Origin: Serratia liquefaciens
GTDB lineage: Bacteria; Pseudomonadota; Gammaproteobacteria; Enterobacterales; Enterobacteriaceae
Direction of reading: 5' to 3'
Length of the DNA stretch: 64,000 nucleotides
Assembly (NCBI RefSeq): GCF_027594825.1
Contig: NZ_CP088930.1
Coordinates: 1,426,001-1,490,000 of the forward strand
This document shows, piece after piece, positions 40,827 to 49,832 of this stretch. The notes beneath the pieces are model-generated. The model made no database searches. It was not told where the DNA came from and saw nothing but the letters and a program-made list of their open reading frames with translations. Position numbers and translations under genes: made by a program. Each line of letters opens with the position of its first letter. Position 1 is the first letter of the stretch.

Positions 40827-41691
40827 GATTTTCCTCCCGCTCGAGACGTGCATTCTGACGTTCCAGACGCCATTGCAGGCCACTCTTCAAAAATAGGGTC
40901 ACTATCGCCATCAGGGTCAGTAACCCGGCGGCGGTAAAGGAGCCAACAGTGTTGTAATCCTGTTGCAATAACTCGACCTGCAGCGGCAGGCTAAAGGTCT
41001 CGCCGCGAATAGAACCGGACACCACCGAGACCGCGCCGAATTCGCCAATGGCGCGCGCATTGGTCAGCACCACGCCGTACAACAGCGCCCAGCGAATGTT
41101 CGGCAACGTGACCCGGCGGAACATCTGCCAACCGGAAGCGCCCAGTAAAATGGCGGCCTCGTCTTCCTGGCTACCCTGGCTGAGCATCATCGGCACCAGC
41201 TCACGCACCACGAACGGACAGGTCACGAAAATGGTTACCAACACCATGCCCGGCCAGGAGAACATGATCTGGATATTGTGCGCGTCCAGCCAACCGCCCA
41301 GCAGGCCATTGCTGCCGTAAAACAGCAGGTAAATCAGCCCCGCCACCACCGGTGACACGGCAAACGGAATGTCGATCAGCGTCAGCAGCAGCTGGCGGCC
41401 CGGGAAAGTGAACCGCGTCACCAACCAGGCCAGCAAGGTGCCGAACACCAGGTTGAACGGCACGGTAATCAGGGCAATCAGTACCGTCAGCCAGATAGCG
41501 TGCAACATGTCGCGATCGACCAGATTGCTCCACATCGCGCCGGCGCCTTTGGAAAAGGCTTCGGCGAAAATCGAAATGATCGGCACCACCAGCAGCAATA
41601 CCGAAAACAGCACGCCGATACCGATCAGCGTCCACTTGCCCCAATTGACGCGCGGGCGTTCGACGCCGTTGAACTCAGAGATATCCGCCAT
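40816..41691 (-). CDS. cysW: Sulfate ABC permease CysW
   Basis: A 291-residue permease with about six membrane segments and the EAA motif near residue 190 ([22 protein letters not shown]). Its ATG shares a base with the cysT stop (TGATG). Partner of CysT in the sulfate channel. Confidence 0.96.
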   Translation of the reverse strand: MADISEFNGVERPRVNWGKWTLIGIGVLFSVLLLVVPIISIFAEAFSKGAGAMWSNLVDRDMLHAIWLTVLIALITVPFNLVFGTLLAWLVTRFTFPGRQLLLTLIDIPFAVSPVVAGLIYLLFYGSNGLLGGWLDAHNIQIMFSWPGMVLVTIFVTCPFVVRELVPMMLSQGSQEDEAAILLGASGWQMFRRVTLPNIRWALLYGVVLTNARAIGEFGAVSVVSGSIRGETFSLPLQVELLQQDYNTVGSFTAAGLLTLMAIVTLFLKSGLQWRLERQNARLEREENHEH

Positions 41692-42521
41692 CAGTGCCCC
41701 CCGATGCGTCGGCCAAAGCGGCTTTGCAGAACGTTAATGCTGAACAGCAACAGCAGCGAAGCCGCCAGGATCACCGAGGCAATCGCACTGGCCGCCGGAT
41801 AATCGAACTCCTGCAGGCGAACAAAAATCATCAGCGAGGTCACTTCCGTCTTCCAGGCGATGTTGCCGGCGATGAAAATCACCGCGCCAAATTCACCCAG
41901 GCTGCGGGTAAAGGAAATGGCCGTGCCGGCCAGCAGCGCCGGGGCCAGCTCCGGCATCACCACGCGGCGAAAGCTCTGCCAGCGGGTCGCGCCCAGGGTC
42001 TCTGCGGCCTCTTCATATTCGGGCCCCAGCTCTTCCAGCACCGGCTGAACGGTACGCACCACGAAGGGCAAACTGGTGAATGCCATCGCCACCGCGATGC
42101 CGAGCCAGGTGAACGTCACCTTGATGTCAAAATGCGCCAACCATTGGCCATACCACCCGGTGGTGGAAAACAGCCCCGCCAGCGTCAAACCGGCCACCGC
42201 CGTCGGCAGCGCAAACGGCAGGTCGATCAGGCCATCCAGCAGCGTACGTCCCGGAAAACGATAGCGAGTCAGGATCCAGGCCATCAGCATGCCGAACACT
42301 GCGTTAAACAGGCTGGCGACGCCCGCCGCCAGCAGCGTGACCTTATAGGCCGCAACCACCTGCGGGTTGGAAACCACTTCCCAATATTGCGCCAGGCTCA
42401 TCTGCGCCAGTTGCATCACCAGTGCGCTGAGCGGCAGCAGCAGGATCAGGCAAGTGTAAAACAGGCTGCTTCCCAGACTGAGACCAAACCCAGGCAGAAC
42501 CCGTTTGCTGGACAACAACAT
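41691..42521 (-). CDS. cysT: Sulfate ABC permease CysT (CysU)
   Basis: A 276-residue permease with six predicted segments and EAA motif (YEEAAETLGATRWQSFRRVV) near residue 165. Its ATG overlaps the cysP stop (TAATG). The tight overlaps show one cysPTWA message. Confidence 0.96.
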   Translation of the reverse strand: MLLSSKRVLPGFGLSLGSSLFYTCLILLLPLSALVMQLAQMSLAQYWEVVSNPQVVAAYKVTLLAAGVASLFNAVFGMLMAWILTRYRFPGRTLLDGLIDLPFALPTAVAGLTLAGLFSTTGWYGQWLAHFDIKVTFTWLGIAVAMAFTSLPFVVRTVQPVLEELGPEYEEAAETLGATRWQSFRRVVMPELAPALLAGTAISFTRSLGEFGAVIFIAGNIAWKTEVTSLMIFVRLQEFDYPAASAIASVILAASLLLLFSINVLQSRFGRRIGGH

Positions 42522-43543
42522 TACTTATGCCCTGCCGCTAACAGTTGATCCAACTCGCCACCGGTAGAGAAATGCGTCTTCATCACCTGCGGCCAGCCAC
42601 CAAACTGATCTTCTACACGGAACAGTTTGGTCTGTGGGAATTGGCCCTTCGCGGCCGCCATCGCCTGCTTGTCATACACGCGATAGTAGAAGCTGGTGAT
42701 CACCTGCTGCGCAGCCGGGCTGTAGAGGTAATTCAAATAATCTTTGGCGGCCTGTTCAGTGCCGTTTCTTTCCACGTTTTTGTCGACCCAGGCGACCGGG
42801 AACTCCGCCAGAATATCGACCGGCGGTACGATCACCTGATACTTGTCCTCGCCATACTGCTTGCGGATATTGTTCACTTCCGACTCAAAACTGATCAGCA
42901 CGTCACCCAAGCCACGTTCCACAAAAGTGGTGGTCGCCCCGCGACCGCCGGTGTCAAACACCAGCACGTTTTTCAGGAAACGGGTCATAAAGGCGCGGGT
43001 TTTGGCCTGATCGTTGCCGTCAGCCTGGTTGGCGGCTCCCCAGGCAGCCAGATAGGTATAACGGCCGTTGCCGGAGGTTTTCGGGTTCGGGAACACCAGC
43101 TTCACATCGTCGCGCACCAAATCGTTCCAGCTATGGATGCCTTTTGGGTTGTCCTTGCGCACCAGGAAAGCCATGGTGGAATAGAAAGGTGAGCTGTTGT
43201 TCGGTAAACGAGCCTGCCAGTCCGCCGGGATCAGTTGGCCGCGATCGTGCAGGATCTGCACGTCGGTCACCTGGTTGTAGGTCACTACGTCGGCACGTAA
43301 CCCCTGTAATATCGCCAGCGCCTGCTTGGAAGAGCCGGCGTGAGATTGTTTGATGGTCAGCTTGTCGCCCGGATGCTGCTGGTTCCACTGCTGTTCAAAA
43401 CCCGGGTTCAACGCGGTAAACAATTCACGGGAAACGTCATAGGAGCTGTTCAGCAGTTCAGCGGCCGAAACGGTACCGCTGGCTAACAGCGCCGCCGCCA
43501 ACCATCCTTTCAGCATGAAATTTTTAACCCGTGTTTGTTTCAT
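42521..43543 (-). CDS. cysP: Thiosulfate-binding protein CysP
   Basis: A 340-residue periplasmic binding protein with a signal peptide ending near residue 27 (VSA|AE) and a mature chain beginning [14 protein letters not shown], typical of the CysP/Sbp family. It starts cysPTWA. A CysB-activated promoter is expected within 43544-43710; that stretch is AT-rich and has a GGGCTTTCGCCC hairpin at 43573-43584 in the leader, but I could not assign a CysB site. Confidence 0.95.
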   Translation of the reverse strand: MKQTRVKNFMLKGWLAAALLASGTVSAAELLNSSYDVSRELFTALNPGFEQQWNQQHPGDKLTIKQSHAGSSKQALAILQGLRADVVTYNQVTDVQILHDRGQLIPADWQARLPNNSSPFYSTMAFLVRKDNPKGIHSWNDLVRDDVKLVFPNPKTSGNGRYTYLAAWGAANQADGNDQAKTRAFMTRFLKNVLVFDTGGRGATTTFVERGLGDVLISFESEVNNIRKQYGEDKYQVIVPPVDILAEFPVAWVDKNVERNGTEQAAKDYLNYLYSPAAQQVITSFYYRVYDKQAMAAAKGQFPQTKLFRVEDQFGGWPQVMKTHFSTGGELDQLLAAGHK

Positions 43544-43710
43544 TGTGCACCTTATAGCTGAATCAATCTGCCGGGCTTTCGCCCTGATGTTGACCAGTGT
43601 ATTTATAACTAGGTGCGGAGCTGTAACGCTTTTATATACCGTTTAGTGATTTTCAAGCATCAAACGCTATAAGGCAGGGGCGGAGCGGCATGGCAGAGGA
43701 GGAAGTTAAT

Positions 43711-43734
43711 CCGGAGTCGGCATGGCCGACCCCG
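43711..43734 (-). terminator. Hairpin after yfeX
   Basis: CCGGaGTCGGC-ATG-GCCGACcCCGG forms an 11-pair stem with one mismatch nine bases after the yfeX stop. No T run follows on the minus strand, so it may be a stability hairpin rather than an intrinsic terminator. Confidence 0.4.
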
Positions 43735-43743
43735 GTGAAGAGG

Positions 43744-44643
43744 TTAAAGCGACAGCAGGCGCGTCAGCGAAGGCGCAAAGTAATAGCTGCCGGTCACCGC
43801 ACGGCTGAAACGCAGCATCGCATCACGTTTGCCGTCCAGATCGCCAAACATGCTCAGCAGCTGTTTTTCGATGTTGTGCAGGCGGGCGCAATAAGCGATG
43901 AAGAACAGCCCGTGTTTACCGCTGGCGGTACCGTAAGGCAGGCTCTGACGCAGGATCTTCAGGCCTTTGCCGTCTTCTTTCAGATCGACACGGCTGACAT
44001 GCGAGGTTTCCGGACGCTGCTCCGGCGGCAACTCTTCGCTGTCGTGCTTGGTACGGCCGATAATCTGCTCCTGCTGCTCGGTGGTGAAACGCTGCCACTG
44101 GCGCAGGTTGTGTTCGTAACGCTGCACCAGCACATAGCTGCCGCCTGCGTCTTCTTCACCTTCGGCGATGACCGCCACTTCAGGACGTTTGTCGCCCTGC
44201 GGATTTTCAGTGCCGTCGATAAAGCCGCTCAGATCGCGCTCTTCCACCCAGCGGAAGCCGTGGGTCTCTTCTTCAATTTTGATGGCGTTGCCGAACGCTG
44301 CCAGCGCCGCCTGAGCCAGCGTAAAGTTAACGTCATGACGCAGGGATTGGATGTGGATCAGCAGATCGCGCTGGGTGGCCGGGGCCAGCCCTTTGCCCAG
44401 CGGGGTGAATGGCTTCAGCTCTTTAGCGCCCTGCCCGCTGGACAGGTCGTGCCAGACGTCATAGCCAAAGGCGATCACCGCGCCCAAATGCGCATCGGGA
44501 AACTGCTGTTGCAGCTCGGTCAACGTCTGGCAGAACTGCTTGCAGCCCTGACGTAAATCGGCGAATTCGCCCTGCACGGTGGCTTCCATAAAAATGGCGA
44601 AGCGGCAGTGTTCCAGTAAAATACCGCTCTGAACCTGGGTCAT
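43744..44643 (-). CDS. yfeX: Dye-decolourising haem peroxidase YfeX
   Basis: A 299-residue Dyp-type peroxidase. It carries the family motif GFIDGTEN near residue 145, with the catalytic aspartate, a likely haem-ligand histidine further on, and the conserved [11 protein letters not shown] and [18 protein letters not shown]. No signal peptide, so it is cytoplasmic. The ATG at 44643 has GAGG upstream. E. coli YfeX has been linked to porphyrin oxidation; its role is debated. Confidence 0.94.
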   Translation of the reverse strand: MTQVQSGILLEHCRFAIFMEATVQGEFADLRQGCKQFCQTLTELQQQFPDAHLGAVIAFGYDVWHDLSSGQGAKELKPFTPLGKGLAPATQRDLLIHIQSLRHDVNFTLAQAALAAFGNAIKIEEETHGFRWVEERDLSGFIDGTENPQGDKRPEVAVIAEGEEDAGGSYVLVQRYEHNLRQWQRFTTEQQEQIIGRTKHDSEELPPEQRPETSHVSRVDLKEDGKGLKILRQSLPYGTASGKHGLFFIAYCARLHNIEKQLLSMFGDLDGKRDAMLRFSRAVTGSYYFAPSLTRLLSL

Positions 44644-44846
44644 TATCGTTATCCTCAAATCGAAATCGAGTAACAGGCAGCTGTTTGTCCATGGGTTTCC
44701 TGTTACGAATGCGCAGTATCATACCCGATGAAAACGGGATTGCCTTGCATCAGCGCAAAGAAAATAGGGTTACCCGTAACCGGGCAATCTCGCCCAAAGG
44801 TAGCGGTGATTTAACGTTCGGCGGGGATGGAAACCAGATAAACCAG

Positions 44847-44868
44847 GGGCGCCGCGGATCGGGCGCCC
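44847..44868 (-). terminator. Weak hairpin after yfeY
   Basis: GGGCGCC/GGCGCCC stem with an eight-base loop, 13 bases after the yfeY stop. It is followed on the minus strand by CTGGTTTATC, a poor T run. Confidence 0.35.
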
Positions 44869-44880
44869 AGGGGGGAAGTT

Positions 44881-45465
44881 TTATTGCGGCTTGGCGTGCC
44901 AGATGATCTTGCTGACCGTCCAGCTTTTCAGCGTGTCATCCGGTGGGATGATGTCTTGTGGTCCGGCCCACTTGCCGTCGAAGATATAGGTGACGTACTT
45001 GCTCTGCTGCGCGACGCACTCGACCTTGCCGGCATCGTCGCCGTCGGCCGGTTTACAGGCACCGAACGCCTTGCTGTACAGATCACTGAACGGCGTGCCG
45101 AGTTTGCTGCCCCACTCGGTCGCGACTTTGCTGTCCATCACGTCCACGCGCTGCACGTGACCTTTAGGTTCCCCGGTGATCACCAGCTTCACGTCGTTGC
45201 CGTCCATCGCCTGATAGTAGGAAACTATCTTGCCCTGGCTGGTGGCCATGCCACCGCGCAGGCGGTAATCGCCGTTCAGCCCGTCGTTAATGGCGCTTTC
45301 CGACATCGGGGTACCGGCGTTGAGATCGCCAACGCCCTTGGCGCTGACTTCGAGGCTGCTGCCAAACCAGTTAAGTGGCGACAGGCTGGACCAAGAGAAA
45401 TTGGACATCGTCGAACAGCCGGTCAGTAACAGCGGAAGCCCTAACAACAGTGGGCGAACATTCAT
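44881..45465 (-). CDS. yfeY: RpoE-regulated lipoprotein YfeY
   Basis: A 194-residue lipoprotein with a lipobox LLLTGC at about residues 12-17. The conserved core LNWFGSS, GTPFSDLYSKAFG and the C-terminal LKSWTVSKIIWHAKPQ match YfeY. AAGGAGC precedes the ATG at 45465; the frame is open to 45621 but without a signal peptide. E. coli yfeY is in the sigma-E regulon; I did not find a clear sigma-E promoter by eye. Confidence 0.88.
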   Translation of the reverse strand: MNVRPLLLGLPLLLTGCSTMSNFSWSSLSPLNWFGSSLEVSAKGVGDLNAGTPMSESAINDGLNGDYRLRGGMATSQGKIVSYYQAMDGNDVKLVITGEPKGHVQRVDVMDSKVATEWGSKLGTPFSDLYSKAFGACKPADGDDAGKVECVAQQSKYVTYIFDGKWAGPQDIIPPDDTLKSWTVSKIIWHAKPQ

Positions 45466-45589
45466 TTTTAGCTCCTTAACATCAATGACGGGGCACAGCC
45501 TGCTCTGCCCTGCCGCACTTGGCGTTTTGTTGCGTGCCAGCCTCTCACAACTGTCCACGCATCGCCATCGGTTGCGAGCTTGGAGTGCG

Positions 45590-45620
45590 GAAAATGAGAA
45601 AAGTGCCGCACTGCGCGGCA
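45590..45620 (-). terminator. yfeZ terminator
   Basis: Minus-strand stem TGCCGC/GCGGCA (45615-45620 with 45604-45609), five-base loop, then CTTTTCTCATTTT. It directly follows the yfeZ stop. Confidence 0.65.
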
Positions 45621-45621
45621 A

Positions 45622-46089
45622 TTAACCCACCTCATCCTGTACAACGAAACAAGCCTTAAGGCGCGCACTCAACGACAGGTAAGCCAGCGCCAACGCATCA
45701 AGCAACGCCAGCACGATGTCCAACGCCGAAGGATTGTCGTCTTGCTGCCACAGGCTAAACAGCGAGCCGCCCAACGCCGCCAGCAGTGAAGCCATCAATA
45801 CCCAGCGCCAGGCACGCCATAGCCTTGGCCACTGGTGACGACGCGGAGCAATCAAAAATGCCAACGCCGCCGGCAACCCCAGCACGATGCCATACCAGAA
45901 CCATTGGGTGTCCGGGTAAAACAGCGACAGCAGGCCTTCCCCCTGCTGGCGCGAAACCCCGGCCATCACAAACAGGATCCAGGTACGGGCCTGTAAAATC
46001 AGTACGCCCCAAAACCACAGCGGCAAACGCAACGCACCGTGCTGATCGTAATCGTCGGGGGAAAAACGGGATGGAAGTGGCTTCAACAT
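45622..46089 (-). CDS. yfeZ: Membrane protein YfeZ (DUF2919)
   Basis: A 155-residue inner-membrane protein with four hydrophobic segments. It begins with LPSRFSPDDYDQHGALRLP, the conserved N-terminal stretch of YfeZ. AAGGAATCG precedes the ATG at 46089. The function is unknown. Upstream of yfeY, as in E. coli, but a terminator separates them. Confidence 0.85.
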   Translation of the reverse strand: MLKPLPSRFSPDDYDQHGALRLPLWFWGVLILQARTWILFVMAGVSRQQGEGLLSLFYPDTQWFWYGIVLGLPAALAFLIAPRRHQWPRLWRAWRWVLMASLLAALGGSLFSLWQQDDNPSALDIVLALLDALALAYLSLSARLKACFVVQDEVG

Positions 46090-46156
46090 CGATTCCTTGC
46101 CAATATCATGATGACTTTTCAAATGGGTGCCGTGTTTATTGTTTTCAATGCGCGCG

Positions 46157-46173
46157 CTTAAGAACCCCTTAAG
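46157..46173. promoter_or_regulatory. PmrA/QseB-type box upstream of the ygiW-like gene
   Basis: CTTAAG-AACCC-CTTAAG is an exact match to the PmrA box (two CTTAAG hexamers separated by five bases), 84 bases before the start of the OB-fold gene. It could also serve the divergent yfeZ. Confidence 0.7.
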
Positions 46174-46257
46174 ATTTTCATGCTTTACTTAACCCCATCA
46201 AACCAGCAGTCCTGATTGGCAGGGCTTTAATTTTAGATTGAGATAAGGAAGCTTAAG

Positions 46258-46656
46258 ATGAAAAAATATACCCTGGCGGCATTAATTGCTCTGTGCAGCG
46301 CACCGGTTCTGGCTCAGCAAGGCGGGTTCCTCGATCCTGCGGCACCGCAAACGCACACCCAAAACGCTCAGCAAGGTGGATTCTCCGGCCCTAGCGCCGC
46401 GTTGACCACCGTAGACAAGGTCAAATCAATGAGTGATGACACCTGGGTGATGCTGCAAGGCAACATTGAACAACGCGTCGGTGACGACACCTATACCTTC
46501 CGCGACGCCAGCGGCACCCTGACGGTGGAGATCGACAGAAAACGCTGGAACGGTCAGACCATCACCCCGAAAGATAAAGTTCAGTTGGAAGGGAAAGTGG
46601 ATAAGGACTGGAGCAGTGTGGAAGTCGATGTGAAAACCATCAAAAAACTGCCTTAA
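46258..46656 (+). CDS. ygiW: YgiW/YdeI-family periplasmic OB-fold stress protein
   Basis: A 132-residue periplasmic protein with a signal peptide ending near residue 19 (VLAQ|QGG), a short region with two QQGGF repeats, and a BOF (bacterial OB-fold) domain from about residue 48 (VDKVKSMSDDTWVMLQGNI, then LEGKVDKDW). AAGGAAGC precedes the ATG. In E. coli and Salmonella ygiW stands before qseBC and helps resistance to peptides and peroxide; here it is alone. The name indicates the family rather than proven orthology. Confidence 0.8.
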   Translation: MKKYTLAALIALCSAPVLAQQGGFLDPAAPQTHTQNAQQGGFSGPSAALTTVDKVKSMSDDTWVMLQGNIEQRVGDDTYTFRDASGTLTVEIDRKRWNGQTITPKDKVQLEGKVDKDWSSVEVDVKTIKKLP

Positions 46657-46664
46657 CGCGCAGT

Positions 46665-46690
46665 TTGGGCGGTGAAGTCTCACCGCCCAA
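46665..46690. repeat. Hairpin between ygiW and ypeA
   Basis: GGGCGGTGA/TCACCGCCC forms a perfect nine-pair stem with a four-base loop, flanked by TT and AA. It sits in the 42-base convergent gap. There is no T run on either exit side, so it is only a candidate bidirectional terminator. Confidence 0.5.
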
Positions 46691-46698
46691 AACAACAT

Positions 46699-47124
46699 TC
46701 AATATTCCTGATCTTCGATCAGTCGCTTGCCCAGGCTGGTGATGCTCTGGATCTCGTAACCGAGTTTCTCGTACATCTCGATCACCGTGTCGTTATCTTC
46801 CCGCACCATCAGTTGGATCTTCGGGCAACCGCGTGCGATCAATTTTTTCTCTAACCGGCTGATCAACGCGTTGGCGATACCGCGTCCGCGATAATCCGGA
46901 TGCACGCCGAGATAATACGCCGAGCCACGATGGCCGTCGTATCCCCCCATCACCGATCCCACGACTTCCCCGCCCACTTCCGCGACCAGAAACAGATCCG
47001 GATCGTGATTCAGTTTGCGCTCAATATCCATCTCGGGATCGTTCCACGGCCGCAGCAGATCGCAGCGCTCCCACAGGGTAATGACTTCTTCAAAGTCGTC
47101 TTGTCGAAATACGCGAATTTCCAT
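46699..47124 (-). CDS. ypeA: GNAT acetyltransferase YpeA
   Basis: A 141-residue acetyltransferase. The acetyl-CoA site is [19 protein letters not shown] (about residues 70-88), and the C-terminal EMYEKLGYE is typical of the Rim/GNAT fold. The substrate is unknown. Divergent from amiA. Confidence 0.92.
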   Translation of the reverse strand: MEIRVFRQDDFEEVITLWERCDLLRPWNDPEMDIERKLNHDPDLFLVAEVGGEVVGSVMGGYDGHRGSAYYLGVHPDYRGRGIANALISRLEKKLIARGCPKIQLMVREDNDTVIEMYEKLGYEIQSITSLGKRLIEDQEY

Positions 47125-47329
47125 CGATGTTCGCCGCTGTTAATTAAGATGTTTATCTGATTATCGCGGGATTATTCACTTACGCAATATCAAACTGCGA
47201 TTTCCCCGGCCAATAATGCAGAAATCCCCGGTAACCCGCGTAATAAATGGACATAGTTATCCGGTCGATTAATGATTATCAATACGATATAACGTCGCAA
47301 AATAGAATTTGTCGATGGAGCGTAGCGTT

Positions 47330-48217
47330 ATGAAAAAGCAGGTTAATCCCTTCCTCAATTTTAAACCGCTCTCCGTTTCCCCCACGCGGCGCCAATTACT
47401 GCTCTCAGGCCTGGCGCTGGTGCTGCTCGGCAGCAAAAGCCAAACGGCCCAGGCCGAAACCGGCGGCATGCTGCGCAAACAACACGCTAAAACCGCCCCC
47501 AAACCCAGCGGCAGCAAAAGGCTGGTGATGATCGATCCCGGTCACGGCGGTATCGATTCGGGCGCCGTCGGCAGAGAAGGTTCTCAGGAAAAACACGTGG
47601 TGCTGGAGATTGCCAACCACGTGCGTCGCATTCTGCACGAGCAGGAACACGTTGAAGTGCGCCTGACGCGGGAAGAAGACGAATTTATCCCCCTGTTTCA
47701 GCGGGTAGAGATTGCCCACCAGCATCAGGCCGACCTGTTTATCTCTATCCATGCCGACGGCTTTACCAGCCCGGAAGCCTCCGGCGCCTCAGTGTTTGCC
47801 CTGTCCAATCGCGGTGCCAGCAGCGCCATGGCGCGTTATCTGTCCAATCGCGAAAATGCCGCCGATGACGTGGCCGGCGGCAAATACAAAAACCAGGACA
47901 ACTATCTGCAGCAGGTGCTGTTCGACCTGGTGCAAACCGATACCATCAACAACAGCCTGACGCTCGGCCGCCACGTGCTCGGCCAGATCCGTCCGGTGCA
48001 TCACCTGCACAGCAACAGCACCGAACAAGCGGCATTCGCGGTGCTGAAATCCCCGTCGATTCCATCGGTACTGGTCGAAACCTCATTCATCACCAATCCG
48101 GCGGAAGAACGCCTGCTTGGCACCACCGCATTCCGCGAGAAAATCGCCCGCGCCATCGCCGACGGCGTGATCAGTTTCTTCAGCTATTACGATTCACACC
48201 AACGAAAACCCGGCTGA
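47330..48217 (+). CDS. amiA: N-acetylmuramoyl-L-alanine amidase AmiA
   Basis: A periplasmic zinc amidase of 295 residues that splits daughter-cell peptidoglycan. A twin-arginine signal (PTRRQLLLSGLALVLLG, near residues 19-35) is followed by an Amidase_3 domain with zinc ligands in DPGHGGIDSGAVG, VLEIANH and SIHADG, and the catalytic glutamate in VETSFITN. The ATG at 47330 was preferred to an in-frame one at 47309. It precedes hemF, as in E. coli. Confidence 0.94.
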   Translation: MKKQVNPFLNFKPLSVSPTRRQLLLSGLALVLLGSKSQTAQAETGGMLRKQHAKTAPKPSGSKRLVMIDPGHGGIDSGAVGREGSQEKHVVLEIANHVRRILHEQEHVEVRLTREEDEFIPLFQRVEIAHQHQADLFISIHADGFTSPEASGASVFALSNRGASSAMARYLSNRENAADDVAGGKYKNQDNYLQQVLFDLVQTDTINNSLTLGRHVLGQIRPVHHLHSNSTEQAAFAVLKSPSIPSVLVETSFITNPAEERLLGTTAFREKIARAIADGVISFFSYYDSHQRKPG

Positions 48218-48235
48218 TACTGCCAGCCACGGTGA

Positions 48236-49206
<971 letters not shown>

Positions 49207-49207
<1 letters not shown>

Positions 49208-49662
49208 TGCAGATTTGGGTCGATGCGGACGCCTGTCCCAACGTGATCAAAGAAGTGCTGTTTCGCGCGGCGGATCGTACCGCCATGTCGGTAACGCTGG
49301 TCGCCAACCAACCGCTGAGGACGCCGCCCTCCAGCCATATTCACACCCTGCAGGTGGCGGCCGGTTTTGACGTGGCGGATAACGAAATCGTGCGCCGCTG
49401 CGAGAAAGGCGATCTGGTGATCACCGCCGATATTCCGCTGGCCGCCGAAGTGATCGAAAAAGGCGCGGTGGCGCTGAACCCTCGCGGTGAACGCTATACG
49501 CCGGACACCATTCGTGAACGCCTGAACATGCGCGACTTTATGGACACCCTGCGCTCCAGCGGTATCCAGACCGGCGGCCCGAATACGCTGAACCAGCGCG
49601 ACCGTCAGCAGTTCGCCAACGAGCTGGACAAGTGGTTGCAGCAGGCAAAACGGGCGCAGTGA
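49207..49662 (+). CDS. yaiI: UPF0178 (DUF188) family protein YaiI
   Basis: A 151-residue protein of the YaiI/YqxD family, beginning [18 protein letters not shown], with [15 protein letters not shown] and the C-terminal GGP. The fold is NYN/PIN-like, suggesting a nuclease, but the activity is unproven. Coupled to hemF (TAATG). Its last codons lie in the first copy of a 25-base direct repeat. Confidence 0.92.
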
Positions 49663-49825
49663 TTGCGCCCGTCAGGCTGCTGATAAAGTCCTTTGCGGTC
49701 AAAAGTTCTGCTTTCAGTGCTAATAAAAACAAAGAATTATGTCTTCAGGTTTCCCCCAAACATCCGAAAACCCCGTTTTTCGGGTGTTTGCCATCAATCT
49801 AAACGGGCGCAGTGATTGCGCCCGT
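49648..49825. repeat. 25-base direct repeat bracketing a 128-base insert after yaiI
   Basis: The same 25 bases, beginning AAACGGGCGCAGTGATTG and ending CGCCCGT, occur at 49648-49672 (over the yaiI stop) and at 49801-49825 (just before the receptor stop). Each copy also contains an ACGGGCGCA/TGCGCCCGT inverted repeat. The 128 bases between hold a CCGAAAA/TTTTTCGG hairpin near 49770-49797. Confidence 0.85.
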
Positions 49826-49832
49826 ACTCCAC

